Shown here: in pieces, positions 1 to 8,486 of the stretch | Position numbering within the stretch: position 1 is the stretch's first letter | How the letters are laid out: each line of letters starts with the position of its first letter | From: an uncultured Acetatifactor sp. | GTDB taxonomy: Bacteria; Bacillota; Clostridia; Lachnospirales; Lachnospiraceae | Direction: 5' to 3' | NCBI GenBank assembly: GCA_910579755.1 | Contig: CAJTVB010000002.1 | Span: 153,888-217,887, forward strand | Length of the DNA stretch: 64,000 nt | Made by a program: the position numbers and the translations under genes | The notes under the pieces: generated by a model | Databases searched by the model: none | What the model was told of the DNA's origin: nothing | Seen by the model: the letters and a program-made list of their open reading frames with translations, nothing else

Positions 1-212
1 ACCGAGAGGTTTCCGTTTCCAATGGTTTCCCAGCACATTTTGCTTTTGTCGGTTTCTCCGTCCCGGTCATAGTATTCGAAGGAACGGTTGGCGATCAGCT
101 CCCCGTAGAGTCCGCCGTCGCCGGCATAATTAATATCCTCGAAGAAAATTCCATAAAGCAGGGGGCTGACGTCTCGAAGCTTATGGCAAGTGTTGATGGT
201 GATGTCTGTCAT
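1..212 (-). CDS. alpha-L-arabinofuranosidase, GH51 (N-terminal part only)
   Basis: Only the first 70 or so codons are inside the window, read in reverse from an ATG ending at 212, with an AAAGGAA ribosome site about 9 bases upstream. The translation carries the typical GH51 opening LYGIFFEDINYAGDGG followed by LYGELIANRSFE. In this family that stretch forms the first strand of the catalytic barrel. GH51 enzymes release terminal alpha-L-arabinofuranosyl groups from plant hemicellulose and pectin oligosaccharides and are usually cytoplasmic; no signal peptide is seen. A TATAAT-like -10 read in reverse at 288-293 could be its promoter. The catalytic acid/base and nucleophile lie outside the window, so activity cannot be judged. 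Confidence 0.85.
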   Translation of the reverse strand, partial: MTDITINTCHKLRDVSPLLYGIFFEDINYAGDGGLYGELIANRSFEYYDRDGETDKSKMCWETIGNGNLS

Positions 213-441
213 GGGTTAGTGTTCCTTTCATGTAGTCAGGATTGCGGCGGGTCAGCCATTGGGCCGTTTCCTGCCTTGAATAAGGTCATTATATCATTTT
301 TGGGGGGATGAAAGAAGAGTTTTTTTGTATATGTGGACACCCGGGGCGGAGGCCCACAGGCAAAAATGTATTTCAGAAGCCAAGCGGGTATGTAAAGATA
401 ACGGAACAAAATGAAGACTGTAAAAGATGCGGAGATGGCTT

Positions 442-1467
442 ATGACAGAGGAACTGTTGCGGGAATTGAAAAAGATCACGCCGGAGGAGGAACGTATCCT
501 GTCGGGGCGAAAGGAGATTGAAAAGAACCTCTATATGTCGGGAGAGGGAGACATGGTGGATGCGGGAAAGCTTCTTGACGCGGGGAAGCTGATTCAGGTG
601 CGTCCTCACACCCGTTTTGTGCACTTCCCCAGGCATACCCACAATTATATCGAGGTGATCTACATGTGCTCCGGATGCACCCGCCATGTGATCAACGGTG
701 AGAATGTGACTTTGGAGCAGGGGGAATTGCTGTTTTTAAGTCAGAGCGCCGTTCAGGAAATTTATCCTGCAGGAGAAGATGATATTGCCGTAAATTTTAT
801 CATCCTGCCGGAATTTTTTGAATATGGATTGAATATGATGGAGCCGGAGGAAAATCTGCTTCGAAGCTTTATTATTGACTGCCTGCGGGGAAAGAATGAA
901 TCTGCGGGATACTTGCATTTCCGGGTGACGGATGTGCTGCCGGTTCAGAATCTGGTGGAAAACCTGATCTGGACCATCTGGCACAGGCAGCCTAACAAGC
1001 GGCGTACCAATCAGATTACAATGGGATTGCTTTTTTTGCAGCTGATGAACTGTATGGACAAGGTTGAGACCGTGGAGGGAGCGGGCCAGCAGAAGCTGAT
1101 GATCACTGTTCTCAGTTATATTGAGACCCACTATCGGGACGGGGAGCTGAACGAGCTTGCCGGCAAGCTGCACTATGATGTATACTGGCTCTCCCGGGAG
1201 ATCCGGCGGCGGACGGGGAAAACCTATACGGAGCTGGTACAGGCCCGGCGGCTGAATCAGGCGGCATATCTGCTGACCTCCACCGCCATGCCCGTGCTTC
1301 AGGTAGCGCAGGAGGTAGGATATGACAATATCAGCTATTTTCACAGGATTTTTTATAAAAAATATGGCACAACGCCAAGAAAATTCCGCATGGGAGAAAA
1401 AATAGACAATTCGTCAGGTTTGTGCTATACTCAAGTAAAAACAAACCTTGATGCGGAGGGAGAGTAA
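442..1467 (+). CDS. AraC-family transcriptional regulator, probable rhamnose regulator
   Basis: About 341 residues. The N-terminal part has a cupin sensor (histidine-rich strand VHFPRHTHNYIEVIYM) and the C-terminal 100 residues form two helix-turn-helix motifs, ending in the AraC signature VAQEVGYDNISYFHRIFYKK and the GTTPRKFR tail. An ATG at 442 is chosen because GCGGAG sits 7 bases before it; an upstream ATG at 427 has no good ribosome site. The next gene starts one base after this stop, so the two are co-transcribed, and the rhaBAD genes follow in the same direction. By position it probably activates rhamnose utilisation, as RhaS/RhaR-type AraC proteins do elsewhere. The effector is inferred, not visible. 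Confidence 0.85.
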   Translation: MTEELLRELKKITPEEERILSGRKEIEKNLYMSGEGDMVDAGKLLDAGKLIQVRPHTRFVHFPRHTHNYIEVIYMCSGCTRHVINGENVTLEQGELLFLSQSAVQEIYPAGEDDIAVNFIILPEFFEYGLNMMEPEENLLRSFIIDCLRGKNESAGYLHFRVTDVLPVQNLVENLIWTIWHRQPNKRRTNQITMGLLFLQLMNCMDKVETVEGAGQQKLMITVLSYIETHYRDGELNELAGKLHYDVYWLSREIRRRTGKTYTELVQARRLNQAAYLLTSTAMPVLQVAQEVGYDNISYFHRIFYKKYGTTPRKFRMGEKIDNSSGLCYTQVKTNLDAEGE

Positions 1468-1468
1468 G

Positions 1469-2239
1469 ATGGAGATCAGAGAATTTGCAGATATGCATAA
1501 ACTGGAAAAAATTCTTTCAAATTGGGCATTGGCTACAGGGCTTGCCGTGACGGTTAAGGGAACGGATGGAAGGGATATATCCCGAAGCTATAACGCCACT
1601 GATTTTTGCACCAAGCTGACCAGGGGAAGCAGCGAGGGAAGCGTCAGGTGTGAGAGATGCGACAGAGAGGAAAAAGGCGTATACCGGTGTCATGCCGGAC
1701 TGACGGATTTCAATATTCCGCTGGAGGCAGACGGGATCCGGGTAGGGGCCGCAGTGGGAGGCCAGGTGCTTTCCGCACAGCCGGAGGAAGGGAGATTCCG
1801 GCATCTGGCGGAGGATCTTGGTGTGGATGAGGACAAATACATAGATGCGCTCAGAAAGGTGAATGTGCGCTCTGAGGAAAGCATTAAAGCCGCCGTGGAG
1901 CTGCTGGGAGAGACACTGAATACTTTCTTAAGCGTGCAGTATGAGAGGAGCCAGAACGGCGGATCACTGCAGAAGCTGGCAGACGGGGCGGAAAAAACCC
2001 ACCAGCTGGTAGAGCAGATTACAGAAAAAACAGAGGCCTTGAAGGCTTTGCAGAATAAGCAGAAGATTTTGGCCCTGAACGCCAGCATCGAGGCAGCCAG
2101 AGCCGGAGAAAAGGGTGCAGGCTTTTCCGTGGTGGCCAAGGAGGTTGGGAAGCTTTCCGAACAGAGTACCGTTGTCAATAAGGAGATCGAGAACCTTGTG
2201 GTGAGCATTTCCGAGGCGGTGGAGGCCATGAAGCGGTAA
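1469..2239 (+). CDS. soluble sensor: PocR domain plus short methyl-accepting chemotaxis signalling domain
   Basis: About 256 residues. The ATG at 1469 is preceded by GGAGGGAGAG; longer in-frame starts would overlap the AraC gene. Residues 1-150 resemble the PocR ligand-binding domain, with cysteines in FCTKLTRG, RCERCD and YRCHAG, which in PocR proteins may bind a small diol or sugar-like ligand. The last 80 residues contain the MCP hairpin tip ILALNASIEAARAGEKGAGF. There is no membrane segment and no HAMP, and the MCP part is much shorter than in transducers that form the full coiled coil. Its place between the AraC regulator and rhaB suggests a cytoplasmic sensor of a rhamnose pathway compound. 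The signalling output is unknown. Confidence 0.8.
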   Translation: MEIREFADMHKLEKILSNWALATGLAVTVKGTDGRDISRSYNATDFCTKLTRGSSEGSVRCERCDREEKGVYRCHAGLTDFNIPLEADGIRVGAAVGGQVLSAQPEEGRFRHLAEDLGVDEDKYIDALRKVNVRSEESIKAAVELLGETLNTFLSVQYERSQNGGSLQKLADGAEKTHQLVEQITEKTEALKALQNKQKILALNASIEAARAGEKGAGFSVVAKEVGKLSEQSTVVNKEIENLVVSISEAVEAMKR

Positions 2240-2262
2240 CGCAGCAGATCTGCGGTGCAAAT

Positions 2263-2297
2263 AAAGACACTTTTTACACAAAAGGTGTCTTTTTTTG
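2263..2297 (+). terminator. intrinsic terminator after the PocR-MCP gene
   Basis: A 13-bp stem (2263-2275 with 2280-2292, one G-U pair) closes a four-base loop and runs directly into a tract of T. It separates the regulator/sensor pair from the rhaBAD operon, implying that rhaB has its own promoter. Confidence 0.85.
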
Positions 2298-2320
2298 TGC
2301 CCTTTTTTGTGTTAAGCTCA

Positions 2321-2360
2321 AGTCAAGGTTCCATGGATGCAAGCATCCGGGACTTTGACT
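2321..2360 (+). promoter_or_regulatory. long dyad upstream of rhaB, possible regulator site or leader hairpin
   Basis: Two 12-base arms (2321-2332 and 2349-2360) match at 10 of 12 positions in inverted orientation. They enclose a second small inverted repeat GGATGC/GCATCC at the centre. The dyad lies 45-85 bases before the rhaB start. It may be the AraC-regulator binding region or a hairpin in the leader; sequence alone does not decide. Confidence 0.4.
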
Positions 2361-2405
2361 CATTGCTTGCAGGAATCAAGGTGATCGGGGAAGGAGATGA
2401 TAGGA

Positions 2406-3839
2406 ATGAATTTATGTAGTCAGATGCGGTCCGCTTCCACAGGGGCGTACCACTTGGCTGTGGATATCGGCGCTTCCAGCGGAAGGCATATCCTGGCACG
2501 GCTTGAGGACGGAAAAATGAAGCTGGAGGAAATCCACCGCTTTCCCAATGGGATGATAAAAAAAGACGGGGAGAACGTTTGGGATGCGGATGAACTGTTC
2601 GCTCAGATCAAGACCGGCATGAAAAAATGTGCGGAGCTTGGGAAGCTCCCGGTCAGCGTGGGGGTGGACACCTGGGGAGTGGATTTTGTGCTGTTGGATG
2701 GGGAAGGCAGGCGTATCGGCAATGCGGCGGCCTACCGGGACGGCAGGACCAGGGATATGGACCGGGAGGTGTACCGGGTGATCGGAGAGGACGCTCTATA
2801 TGCCAGAACCGGTATTCAGAAGCAGATATATAATACGATCTATCAGTTGATGGCCCTTAAGGTGAAAAAGCCAAAACAGCTGGCGTCGGCCAAAATGCTG
2901 TTGATGATGCCGGATTATTTCCATTATCTTCTTTCGGGCGAGGCCGCCACGGAGTATACGAACGCAACCACCGGACAGCTGGTAAGTCCAAAGACCAAGG
3001 ATTGGGACAGGGAGCTGATTGAACGCTTAGGCTATCCGCAGGAGATTTTTCAAAAGCTCGTTACTCCCGGAACGATTCTGGGGGATCTGCGGAAAGAGAT
3101 TCAGGAGGAGGTGGGATTCAACTGTAAGGTAGTGGCTCCTGCAACTCACGACACGGCATCCGCCGTAATCGCAGTGCCGGCAAAGGGCGGGGATTCCCTG
3201 TATATCAGCTCGGGAACCTGGTCGCTGATGGGAACCGAGCTTTTGCAGGCAAACTGCTCTCCGGAGAGCAAAGCCAGTAATCTTACCAATGAGGGCGGCT
3301 ATGGTTATCGTTTCCGCTTTTTGAAAAATATTATGGGACTTTGGATGATCCAGTCCGTAAAGAAGGAGATCGGAGAGGGGCTGAGCTACGGCGAGATCTG
3401 TGAGCAGGCCTCCCGGTGCAGTATTCCTTCCATCGTAGACTGCAACGATGACCGATTTCTTGCTCCGGACAGCATGACCAGGGAGGTGCAGGCGGCCTGC
3501 AGGGAATCCGGCCAGCAGGTTCCCCAGGGAATTGCGGAAGTGGCAGGGGTGATTTATAACAGTCTGGCAAGGTGCTACGCGAAGACCATTGGAGAGATTG
3601 CGGACATTACCGGACAGAAATATGACAGGATCCACATTGTGGGAGGCGGTGCAAATGCGGACTATTTGAATCGGCTGACGGCCCGGGCTACAGGACTTCC
3701 CGTATATGCCGGTCCTACGGAAGCCACAGCTATCGGGAACCTGGCAGTGCAGATGCTGGCCATGGGAGAACTGTCAGACCTGGAAGATATCAGGGACTGT
3801 GTGTACAGATCCTTCCCGGTAGAAAAATTTGGAGAATAG
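2406..3839 (+). CDS. rhaB: rhamnulokinase RhaB
   Basis: 477 residues, the usual length for rhamnulokinase. FGGY-family sugar kinase: the first ATPase motif is LAVDIGASSGRHIL near residue 15, the substrate region includes GVDTWGVDFVLLD, and the second phosphate-binding region is IHIVGGGANADYLNRL near residue 400. It phosphorylates L-rhamnulose at O-1 in the cytoplasm. The ATG at 2406 is 9 bases from AAGGAG; the in-frame ATG at 2397 touches that site and is unlikely. It is the first gene of rhaB-rhaA-rhaD. The final codons form the first unit of a degenerate repeat that fills the gap to rhaA. Confidence 0.95.
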   Translation: MNLCSQMRSASTGAYHLAVDIGASSGRHILARLEDGKMKLEEIHRFPNGMIKKDGENVWDADELFAQIKTGMKKCAELGKLPVSVGVDTWGVDFVLLDGEGRRIGNAAAYRDGRTRDMDREVYRVIGEDALYARTGIQKQIYNTIYQLMALKVKKPKQLASAKMLLMMPDYFHYLLSGEAATEYTNATTGQLVSPKTKDWDRELIERLGYPQEIFQKLVTPGTILGDLRKEIQEEVGFNCKVVAPATHDTASAVIAVPAKGGDSLYISSGTWSLMGTELLQANCSPESKASNLTNEGGYGYRFRFLKNIMGLWMIQSVKKEIGEGLSYGEICEQASRCSIPSIVDCNDDRFLAPDSMTREVQAACRESGQQVPQGIAEVAGVIYNSLARCYAKTIGEIADITGQKYDRIHIVGGGANADYLNRLTARATGLPVYAGPTEATAIGNLAVQMLAMGELSDLEDIRDCVYRSFPVEKFGE

Positions 3840-4000
3840 ATAAAAACGCGGAGAAGCAGGTAAAGATCTGGAGAACAGTAAAATTGGAAAATAGATTAAA
3901 GAATCCAGAACAGGTAAAATTGGAGAACAGCTAAAGAAATCGAGAAATGGGAAAACAGGAATAAAACCGAGAATATGTAAAAAACGGAAATAGGAAAGGA
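3829..4000 (+). repeat. degenerate purine-rich tandem repeat between rhaB and rhaA
   Basis: About eight imperfect units of 16-27 bases with the pattern GGAGAA-N-AG-N-TAAA run from the rhaB stop region to just before the rhaA ribosome site. The first unit is the 3' end of rhaB itself (the codons for FGE and the stop). No ORF of note is present. The array looks like repeated slippage duplication of the gene end followed by drift. Confidence 0.6.
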
Positions 4001-4009
4001 TGAGGAAAA

Positions 4010-5266
4010 ATGACAGCAGCAGAAAGATATGAATCGGCAAAAGAGATCTATAAGTCCTATGGTGTGGATGTGGAGGCAGCCATGAGCAGACTGATGGAGG
4101 CTCCCGTGTCCCTGCATTGCTGGCAGGGAGACGATGTGACAGGATTTGACCATGACGGTCCCTTAACCGGCGGGATCCAGACTACCGGCGATTACCCGGG
4201 CAAGGCAAGGACACCGGAGCAGCTGATGCAGGATATGGATAAGGCGCTGAGCCTGATGCCCGGCAGGAAAAAGCTGAATCTCCATGCCAGCTATGCTGTT
4301 TTTGAGGAAGGCGAATTTGTGGACCGGGATAAGCTGGAGCCCAGACATTTTCAAAAGTGGGTGGAGTTTGCAAAGGAGAGAAACATGGGAATCGACTTCA
4401 ATCCTACCTTTTTCTCTCATGATAAGGTGAAGGACGGCCTTACTCTGAGCAGTCCCGATGAGGCTGTCAGGAAATTCTGGATCGATCACGGCAGGGCATG
4501 CATCCGCATCTCCCAGTATTTTGCAGAAGAGACAGGGGTTCCCTGCGTCATGAATATCTGGACGGGAGACGGATATAAGGATGTGCCTGCTGACCGAATG
4601 GGGCCCAGGATGAGGTATAAGGAGTCTATTGAGGCAATTCTTTCCGAGCCCTTTGACAGAAGTAAGGTAAAGCCCTGTGTGGAATCCAAGGTGTTCGGTA
4701 TTGGGGTGGAGGCATTTACGGCAGGAAGCGCAGAGTTTACTTTGAGCTTTGCGGCTACCCACGAAGGATGTCTGCCGTTGATGGATAACGGTCACTATCA
4801 TCCCACAGAGGTGGTATCCGATAAAATCCCGGCGCTTCTGTGCTTTTACCCGGAGATTGCCCTGCATATCACCCGGCCCATCCGCTGGGACAGTGATCAC
4901 GTGGTGCTCTTTGACGATGAGACCAGGGAGATGGCAAAGGAGATCGTAAGATGCGACGGGCTTGATCGTGTATATATGGCTCTGGATTATTTTGACGCCA
5001 GCATTAACCGTGTCTCTGCCTGGGCCATGGGCTTCCGCAGCTGGCAGAAGGCTCTTTTGGCAGCGCTCTGCACCCCGAATGCGGCCCTGAGGAAGCTGCA
5101 GGACGAAAACCGCATGACGGAGCTGATGGTAGAGCAGGAGGCGGTGAAAACCCTTCCCCTGGGCGATATCTGGAACGAATACTGCAGGCGCTGCGGTGTA
5201 GTATCCGACAAAGAGTTTTACGGAGAGATTAAAAGATATGAGGATACCGTATTGGCAACAAGGTAA
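4010..5266 (+). CDS. rhaA: L-rhamnose isomerase RhaA
   Basis: 418 residues, typical for RhaA. It interconverts L-rhamnose and L-rhamnulose in a metal-dependent TIM barrel. Recognisable stretches are the N-terminal VDVEAAMSRLMEAPVSLHCWQGDD, here shown only in part by MEAPVSLHCWQGDD, then GIDFNPTFFSHDK, the metal-site strand LLCFYPEIALHITRPIRWDS, and LDYFDASINRVSAW. The ribosome site is AAAGGATGAGG. It lies in the rhaB-rhaA-rhaD operon, with rhaD starting 21 bases after its stop. No anomalies were seen. Confidence 0.96.
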   Translation: MTAAERYESAKEIYKSYGVDVEAAMSRLMEAPVSLHCWQGDDVTGFDHDGPLTGGIQTTGDYPGKARTPEQLMQDMDKALSLMPGRKKLNLHASYAVFEEGEFVDRDKLEPRHFQKWVEFAKERNMGIDFNPTFFSHDKVKDGLTLSSPDEAVRKFWIDHGRACIRISQYFAEETGVPCVMNIWTGDGYKDVPADRMGPRMRYKESIEAILSEPFDRSKVKPCVESKVFGIGVEAFTAGSAEFTLSFAATHEGCLPLMDNGHYHPTEVVSDKIPALLCFYPEIALHITRPIRWDSDHVVLFDDETREMAKEIVRCDGLDRVYMALDYFDASINRVSAWAMGFRSWQKALLAALCTPNAALRKLQDENRMTELMVEQEAVKTLPLGDIWNEYCRRCGVVSDKEFYGEIKRYEDTVLATR

Positions 5267-5287
5267 ACTTGCTTCGGGAGGAAGAAA

Positions 5288-6148
5288 ATGAACAGTATAT
5301 TTGGCGTGAAGGTAATGGAAGATTATATCCGTATGTGTCATGACGGCGTGAGGCAGGGGTGGCATGAGAGAAACGGCGGAAATCTGACCTATCGCATGAA
5401 GGAGGAAGAGGTGGCGGAGTGCCGCCCCTACTTCCGTGAAGAGCCGGGACCCTGGGTAAAAATGGGGGTGGAAGCTGACAATTTGAAGAAAGAGTACTTT
5501 ATCGCTACCGGCAGCGGTAAATTTTTGCAGAATGTGGGGCTGGAACCCCAAAACAGTATCTGCATCGTGGAAATCAATGATGCCGGGGATGCTTACCGTA
5601 TTGTGTGGGGACTGGAAAACGGAGGACGTCCTACCAGCGAATTTCCAACTCATTTCATGAACCATTCCGTGAGAAAACGGGTTACGAACGGTGCCAACCG
5701 GGTGATCTACCATGCGCACACACCCTATGTGATTGCGCTGACCTATGTTCTGCCGCTGAAGGCGGAGGTATTCACCAGGATGCTGTGGAAGAGCGCTACA
5801 GAGTGCTGTGTGGTATTCCCCGGGGGCGTGGGCGTGGTGCCCTGGATGGTTCCGGGAGGTCCCAAGATCGCAGGAGCCACCTGTACCCTTATGGAAAAAT
5901 ATGATGCTGCTATCTGGGCCTTTCACGGACTATTTGTGTCAGGTCCGGACTTTGACACTGCATTCGGCCTCATGCATACGATTGAAAAGGCGGCGCAGAT
6001 TGCCTCTATCGCTCTGGCAGCCACCGGGGGCAGACCCTTACGTCAGGTGATTACCGATGACAATCTGCGGGATATCGGAAGAGATTTCGGTGTGTCCCTG
6101 AACGAAGATATATTGAACTTCCGCTCGGAGGACGAAATGTACTGCTGA
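5288..6148 (+). CDS. rhaD: rhamnulose-1-phosphate aldolase RhaD
   Basis: 286 residues. Class II zinc aldolase that cleaves L-rhamnulose 1-phosphate to dihydroxyacetone phosphate and L-lactaldehyde. The zinc-binding pair is in VIYHAHTPYVIAL and the third histidine in AIWAFHGLFVSG. The N-terminal RQGWHERNGGNLTYR and YFIATGSGKFLQNV are the phosphate-binding segments of the family. Ribosome site GGGAGGAAG is just before the ATG. Its stop lies two bases from the stop of the convergent nucleotidyltransferase gene, with no obvious terminator between them. No lactaldehyde reductase or rhamnose transporter gene is in the window. Confidence 0.95.
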   Translation: MNSIFGVKVMEDYIRMCHDGVRQGWHERNGGNLTYRMKEEEVAECRPYFREEPGPWVKMGVEADNLKKEYFIATGSGKFLQNVGLEPQNSICIVEINDAGDAYRIVWGLENGGRPTSEFPTHFMNHSVRKRVTNGANRVIYHAHTPYVIALTYVLPLKAEVFTRMLWKSATECCVVFPGGVGVVPWMVPGGPKIAGATCTLMEKYDAAIWAFHGLFVSGPDFDTAFGLMHTIEKAAQIASIALAATGGRPLRQVITDDNLRDIGRDFGVSLNEDILNFRSEDEMYC

Positions 6149-6150
6149 CA

Positions 6151-6978
6151 TTACCACTCATTGATATTCGGTCTGGGGACGCGCCACCATTGCTCGAAAT
6201 CAGCGGTGTAGCGTGACAGAACCTGGTTTGGGTCTGTGGGAAATTGCCAGGAAGTAATCTCCGTAAAATATTTTACGAAGGCATCCCCGTCGGTCATATC
6301 CTGAGATGCCGCGAATTTTTTCCCCAGGCCGGTGAGTCTTTCCGTGTCCGCGGATATATTTCCAACAAATTCCTCCAGCCTGCGGTTACAGGGAAACAGG
6401 ATTTCATTCTCCTGCAGAACCATCCGGTAAATGCTGTAAATAACCTCGCTAACGGCACGGAGCTTCATATATCCGTCTATGGGGCAGCTTTTCAGAAAAT
6501 AATAGTAATTCAGCCAGAAATTTGAGTAAAAGGACATCATCTTTTCCTCTTTTTCGGCTGTTTGAAACACCGGGATTCTGGCGACGATGGTTTCGATGTC
6601 CGGATCCCGGGAAAACAGTACGCTTGCGTTCAGAAAAGCGTTTCGGGCAGGCTCGCTGCCTTTTTCCGCCGCATCATGCAAAAATTGTTTTGTCATGTAT
6701 TTCACATCAAAATATCCGCCCTCATAGGTACACAGCCCGCCGATGGTCTCGGCGGTGTTGTTCTTTTCCGCTTTCAATTCATAATCCTGTTCCGAAACTA
6801 CTGCCATAGCGTCCAGATCTGAATCCGGACGGGCGCAGCCTTTGGCTACGGATCCGCCCAGAATGAGGGCAATTATTTCTTTCTTTTCCTGAAAATAGGC
6901 GATCATGTTTTTCAGAGATTCTCTGTGATGAGGGTACATACTCTCCTGCGCTTCTTTTATAGACATTGTGCGGTTCAT
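6151..6978 (-). CDS. nucleotidyltransferase-domain protein (aminoglycoside-adenylyltransferase-like fold)
   Basis: 275 residues. The Pol-beta-type nucleotidyltransferase motif LGGSVAKGCARPDSDLDAMA lies near residues 41-60, with the G-S pair and the D-x-D metal ligands in place, followed by a helical C-terminal half. Such proteins transfer AMP or another nucleotide to a small molecule or protein. No particular resistance family can be named from the sequence. The ribosome site GGAAGGAA lies 5-10 bases before the ATG at 6978. It may share a transcript with the PHP hydrolase gene 60 bases upstream on the same strand. Confidence 0.75.
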   Translation of the reverse strand: MNRTMSIKEAQESMYPHHRESLKNMIAYFQEKKEIIALILGGSVAKGCARPDSDLDAMAVVSEQDYELKAEKNNTAETIGGLCTYEGGYFDVKYMTKQFLHDAAEKGSEPARNAFLNASVLFSRDPDIETIVARIPVFQTAEKEEKMMSFYSNFWLNYYYFLKSCPIDGYMKLRAVSEVIYSIYRMVLQENEILFPCNRRLEEFVGNISADTERLTGLGKKFAASQDMTDGDAFVKYFTEITSWQFPTDPNQVLSRYTADFEQWWRVPRPNINEW

Positions 6979-7040
6979 GTTCTGTTCCTTCCCTTTCCAT
7001 AATCATTGCATTTTTATCTTCAGCTTTGCAGTCTCATGGT

Positions 7041-7763
7041 TCACAGACCTGACCGGATCAGCTCCGGGGGGAAGCCGATTTCCTTAACCAGCTTTAACGC
7101 TTCAGCTGCTTCTCCAATATGCTCCCGACCATGGCTGTCGCTGGACAGAAGGATAGGACAGGAGAGAGATTCGCAGATCTTCAGCATGCGGACAGCATTG
7201 GAGCGGCAGTCTCTGCGGTAACTGTTCGGCAGGAGAGATACATTGTTCAGCTCCGGCATAACGCCGCAGACCGCGCAGGCCTTCACCAGTTCCGTGTAGT
7301 CTACCGGAAAACGGGAGTCGTCACAGTGGCCGATGATTTTTACACCGGGATGGTGCATGGCGCGGATGTAGGCCTGGGTATTTTCTTTGGCAGATCCTGA
7401 GGCATACACCGGGTGATGCATGCTGATGATACAATAATCCAGCGCCCGCGCAATATCGTCGGGAATATCAAGAGTTCCCTCCCGGTCCAATATATTGGCC
7501 TCGGCGCCATAGAGTATACGGATACCGAAGCGCCTGGGCTCGCCGAGAGCGAGACTGCGGAAATAAGACAGGCCGGCACTTCCGGCACTGGCAGGTCCAT
7601 GATCGCTGATTCCCAGAGTCTCTATTCGGCGAAAAGAGGCTTCCCTTGCCAGATCCGTGATTCTGTCGTCAGTACCGTGGCCGCTGGCACAGGTGTGGGT
7701 GTGCAGATCGGCTTTGAGGTAAGTGTTTTGGAAATAAAATTGTTTTGACTCATTAGAATCCAT
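7041..7763 (-). CDS. PHP-domain phosphoesterase (YcdX/HisK-like)
   Basis: 240 residues. PHP hydrolase with the metal-binding motifs in order: ADLHTHTCASGHGTD near residue 18, GISDHGPA, YGAEANILD, IISMHHPVY, IIGHCDDSRF and LLSSDSHGREHIG. This order fits YcdX-type phosphatases and histidinol-phosphatase relatives. The ligands look complete, so an active metal-dependent phosphatase is likely; the substrate is unknown. The ATG at 7763 follows GAGAGGAAAC. A tRNA-Val gene lies immediately upstream on the same strand. No histidine biosynthesis genes are nearby. Confidence 0.85.
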   Translation of the reverse strand: MDSNESKQFYFQNTYLKADLHTHTCASGHGTDDRITDLAREASFRRIETLGISDHGPASAGSAGLSYFRSLALGEPRRFGIRILYGAEANILDREGTLDIPDDIARALDYCIISMHHPVYASGSAKENTQAYIRAMHHPGVKIIGHCDDSRFPVDYTELVKACAVCGVMPELNNVSLLPNSYRRDCRSNAVRMLKICESLSCPILLSSDSHGREHIGEAAEALKLVKEIGFPPELIRSGL

Positions 7764-7787
7764 TTTGTTTCCTCTCCATAAAAAAAT

Positions 7788-7860
7788 GGAAGCAAAGGGG
7801 CTCGAACCCTTGACCTCCCGCTAGTCAGGCGAGCGCTCATCCCAGCTGAGCTATGCTTCC
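7788..7860 (-). tRNA. tRNA-Val (anticodon GAC)
   Basis: A complete 73-base cloverleaf on the reverse strand: acceptor GGAAGCA/TGCTTCC, D-arm GCTC/GAGC, anticodon loop CTGACTA giving GAC, five-base variable loop and T-arm AAGGG-TTCGAGC-CCCTT. CCA is not encoded. Confidence 0.96.
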
Positions 7861-7980
7861 ATATCATCACTATAACACAACCGATGGGAAAAGGGAAGAA
7901 AAATTTTTGATGGATTCTGTTTTAACCTTGTAAATAAATGGTACTAAAAAATAATTTGTACTAATTATAAGAATAGTATA

Positions 7981-8009
7981 TTGCAATATATAATAGTATG
8001 TGATACAAT
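7981..8009 (+). promoter_or_regulatory. promoter of the first PadR operon
   Basis: TTGCAA at 7981-7986 and TACAAT at 8004-8009 are separated by exactly 17 bases. The surrounding 7930-8005 is very AT-rich with several partial dyads (for example GTAC pairs at 7939-7960), as expected for PadR autoregulation. Confidence 0.55.
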
Positions 8010-8070
8010 GATCATGTCAAAGGAGCATAGCAGGCTGCAAAAGAAAGCGAGGAAAGGAGGTTTTTACAGG

Positions 8071-8424
8071 ATGAACACGCAGTTTAAAAAGGGAGCTTTG
8101 GAGTTATGTGTGCTTTCTCAGTTGGTTCATGGAGATAAGTATGGATATGAACTGACGGAAAGAATTTCGGGAGAGATGTCTATTGCCAGCGGAACGCTGT
8201 ATCCCATTCTCAGAAAACTGAAGGACGACAATCACGTGACCACATATCTGGTGGAGTCGGAGTCGGGACCGGCCAGAAAATATTACAGGCTGACTGACGG
8301 GGGAAGAAAGTATCAGAAGGACGTGAAGACGGAATGGGAAAAATTTACGGCTTCCGTAAATCGGTTGATTGCGGAAGAGCCGGAAGAGCCGGAAGAGCCG
8401 GAAGAGCTGAAGAATATGACATAG
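8071..8424 (+). CDS. PadR-family transcriptional regulator
   Basis: 117 residues. Winged-helix PadR domain: KGALELCVLSQLVHGDKYGY opens the fold, then SIASGTLYPILRKLKDD is the recognition helix and PARKYYRLTDGGRKY the wing. The ATG at 8071 follows AAAGGAGG; the frame is open further upstream but has no ribosome site. The last residues are a repeat of Glu-Glu-Pro from a 9-base unit GAAGAGCCG present about four times (8371-8409). It heads an operon with the HAAS/DUF4097 fusion 62 bases downstream, a pairing seen again at 35570-37800. Confidence 0.9.
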   Translation: MNTQFKKGALELCVLSQLVHGDKYGYELTERISGEMSIASGTLYPILRKLKDDNHVTTYLVESESGPARKYYRLTDGGRKYQKDVKTEWEKFTASVNRLIAEEPEEPEEPEELKNMT

Positions 8425-8486
8425 TTGATGTGCGGGCAGACGATGGAAGAAAAATATAGCAGAAAAGCTTGGGTAGGAGGACAGAC

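Noticed and set aside
3829..4000. Possible CRISPR array in the repeat after rhaB
   Set aside because: Units are degenerate, contiguous and have no unique spacers; no cas genes nearby.
4163..5926. Long reverse frame opposite rhaA and rhaD
   Set aside because: Spans two well-identified forward genes and shows no family motif.
8371..8409. Nine-base repeat as a phase-variation tract in PadR
   Set aside because: Unit is a multiple of three and lies at the C-terminal tail, so copy changes would not shift the frame.
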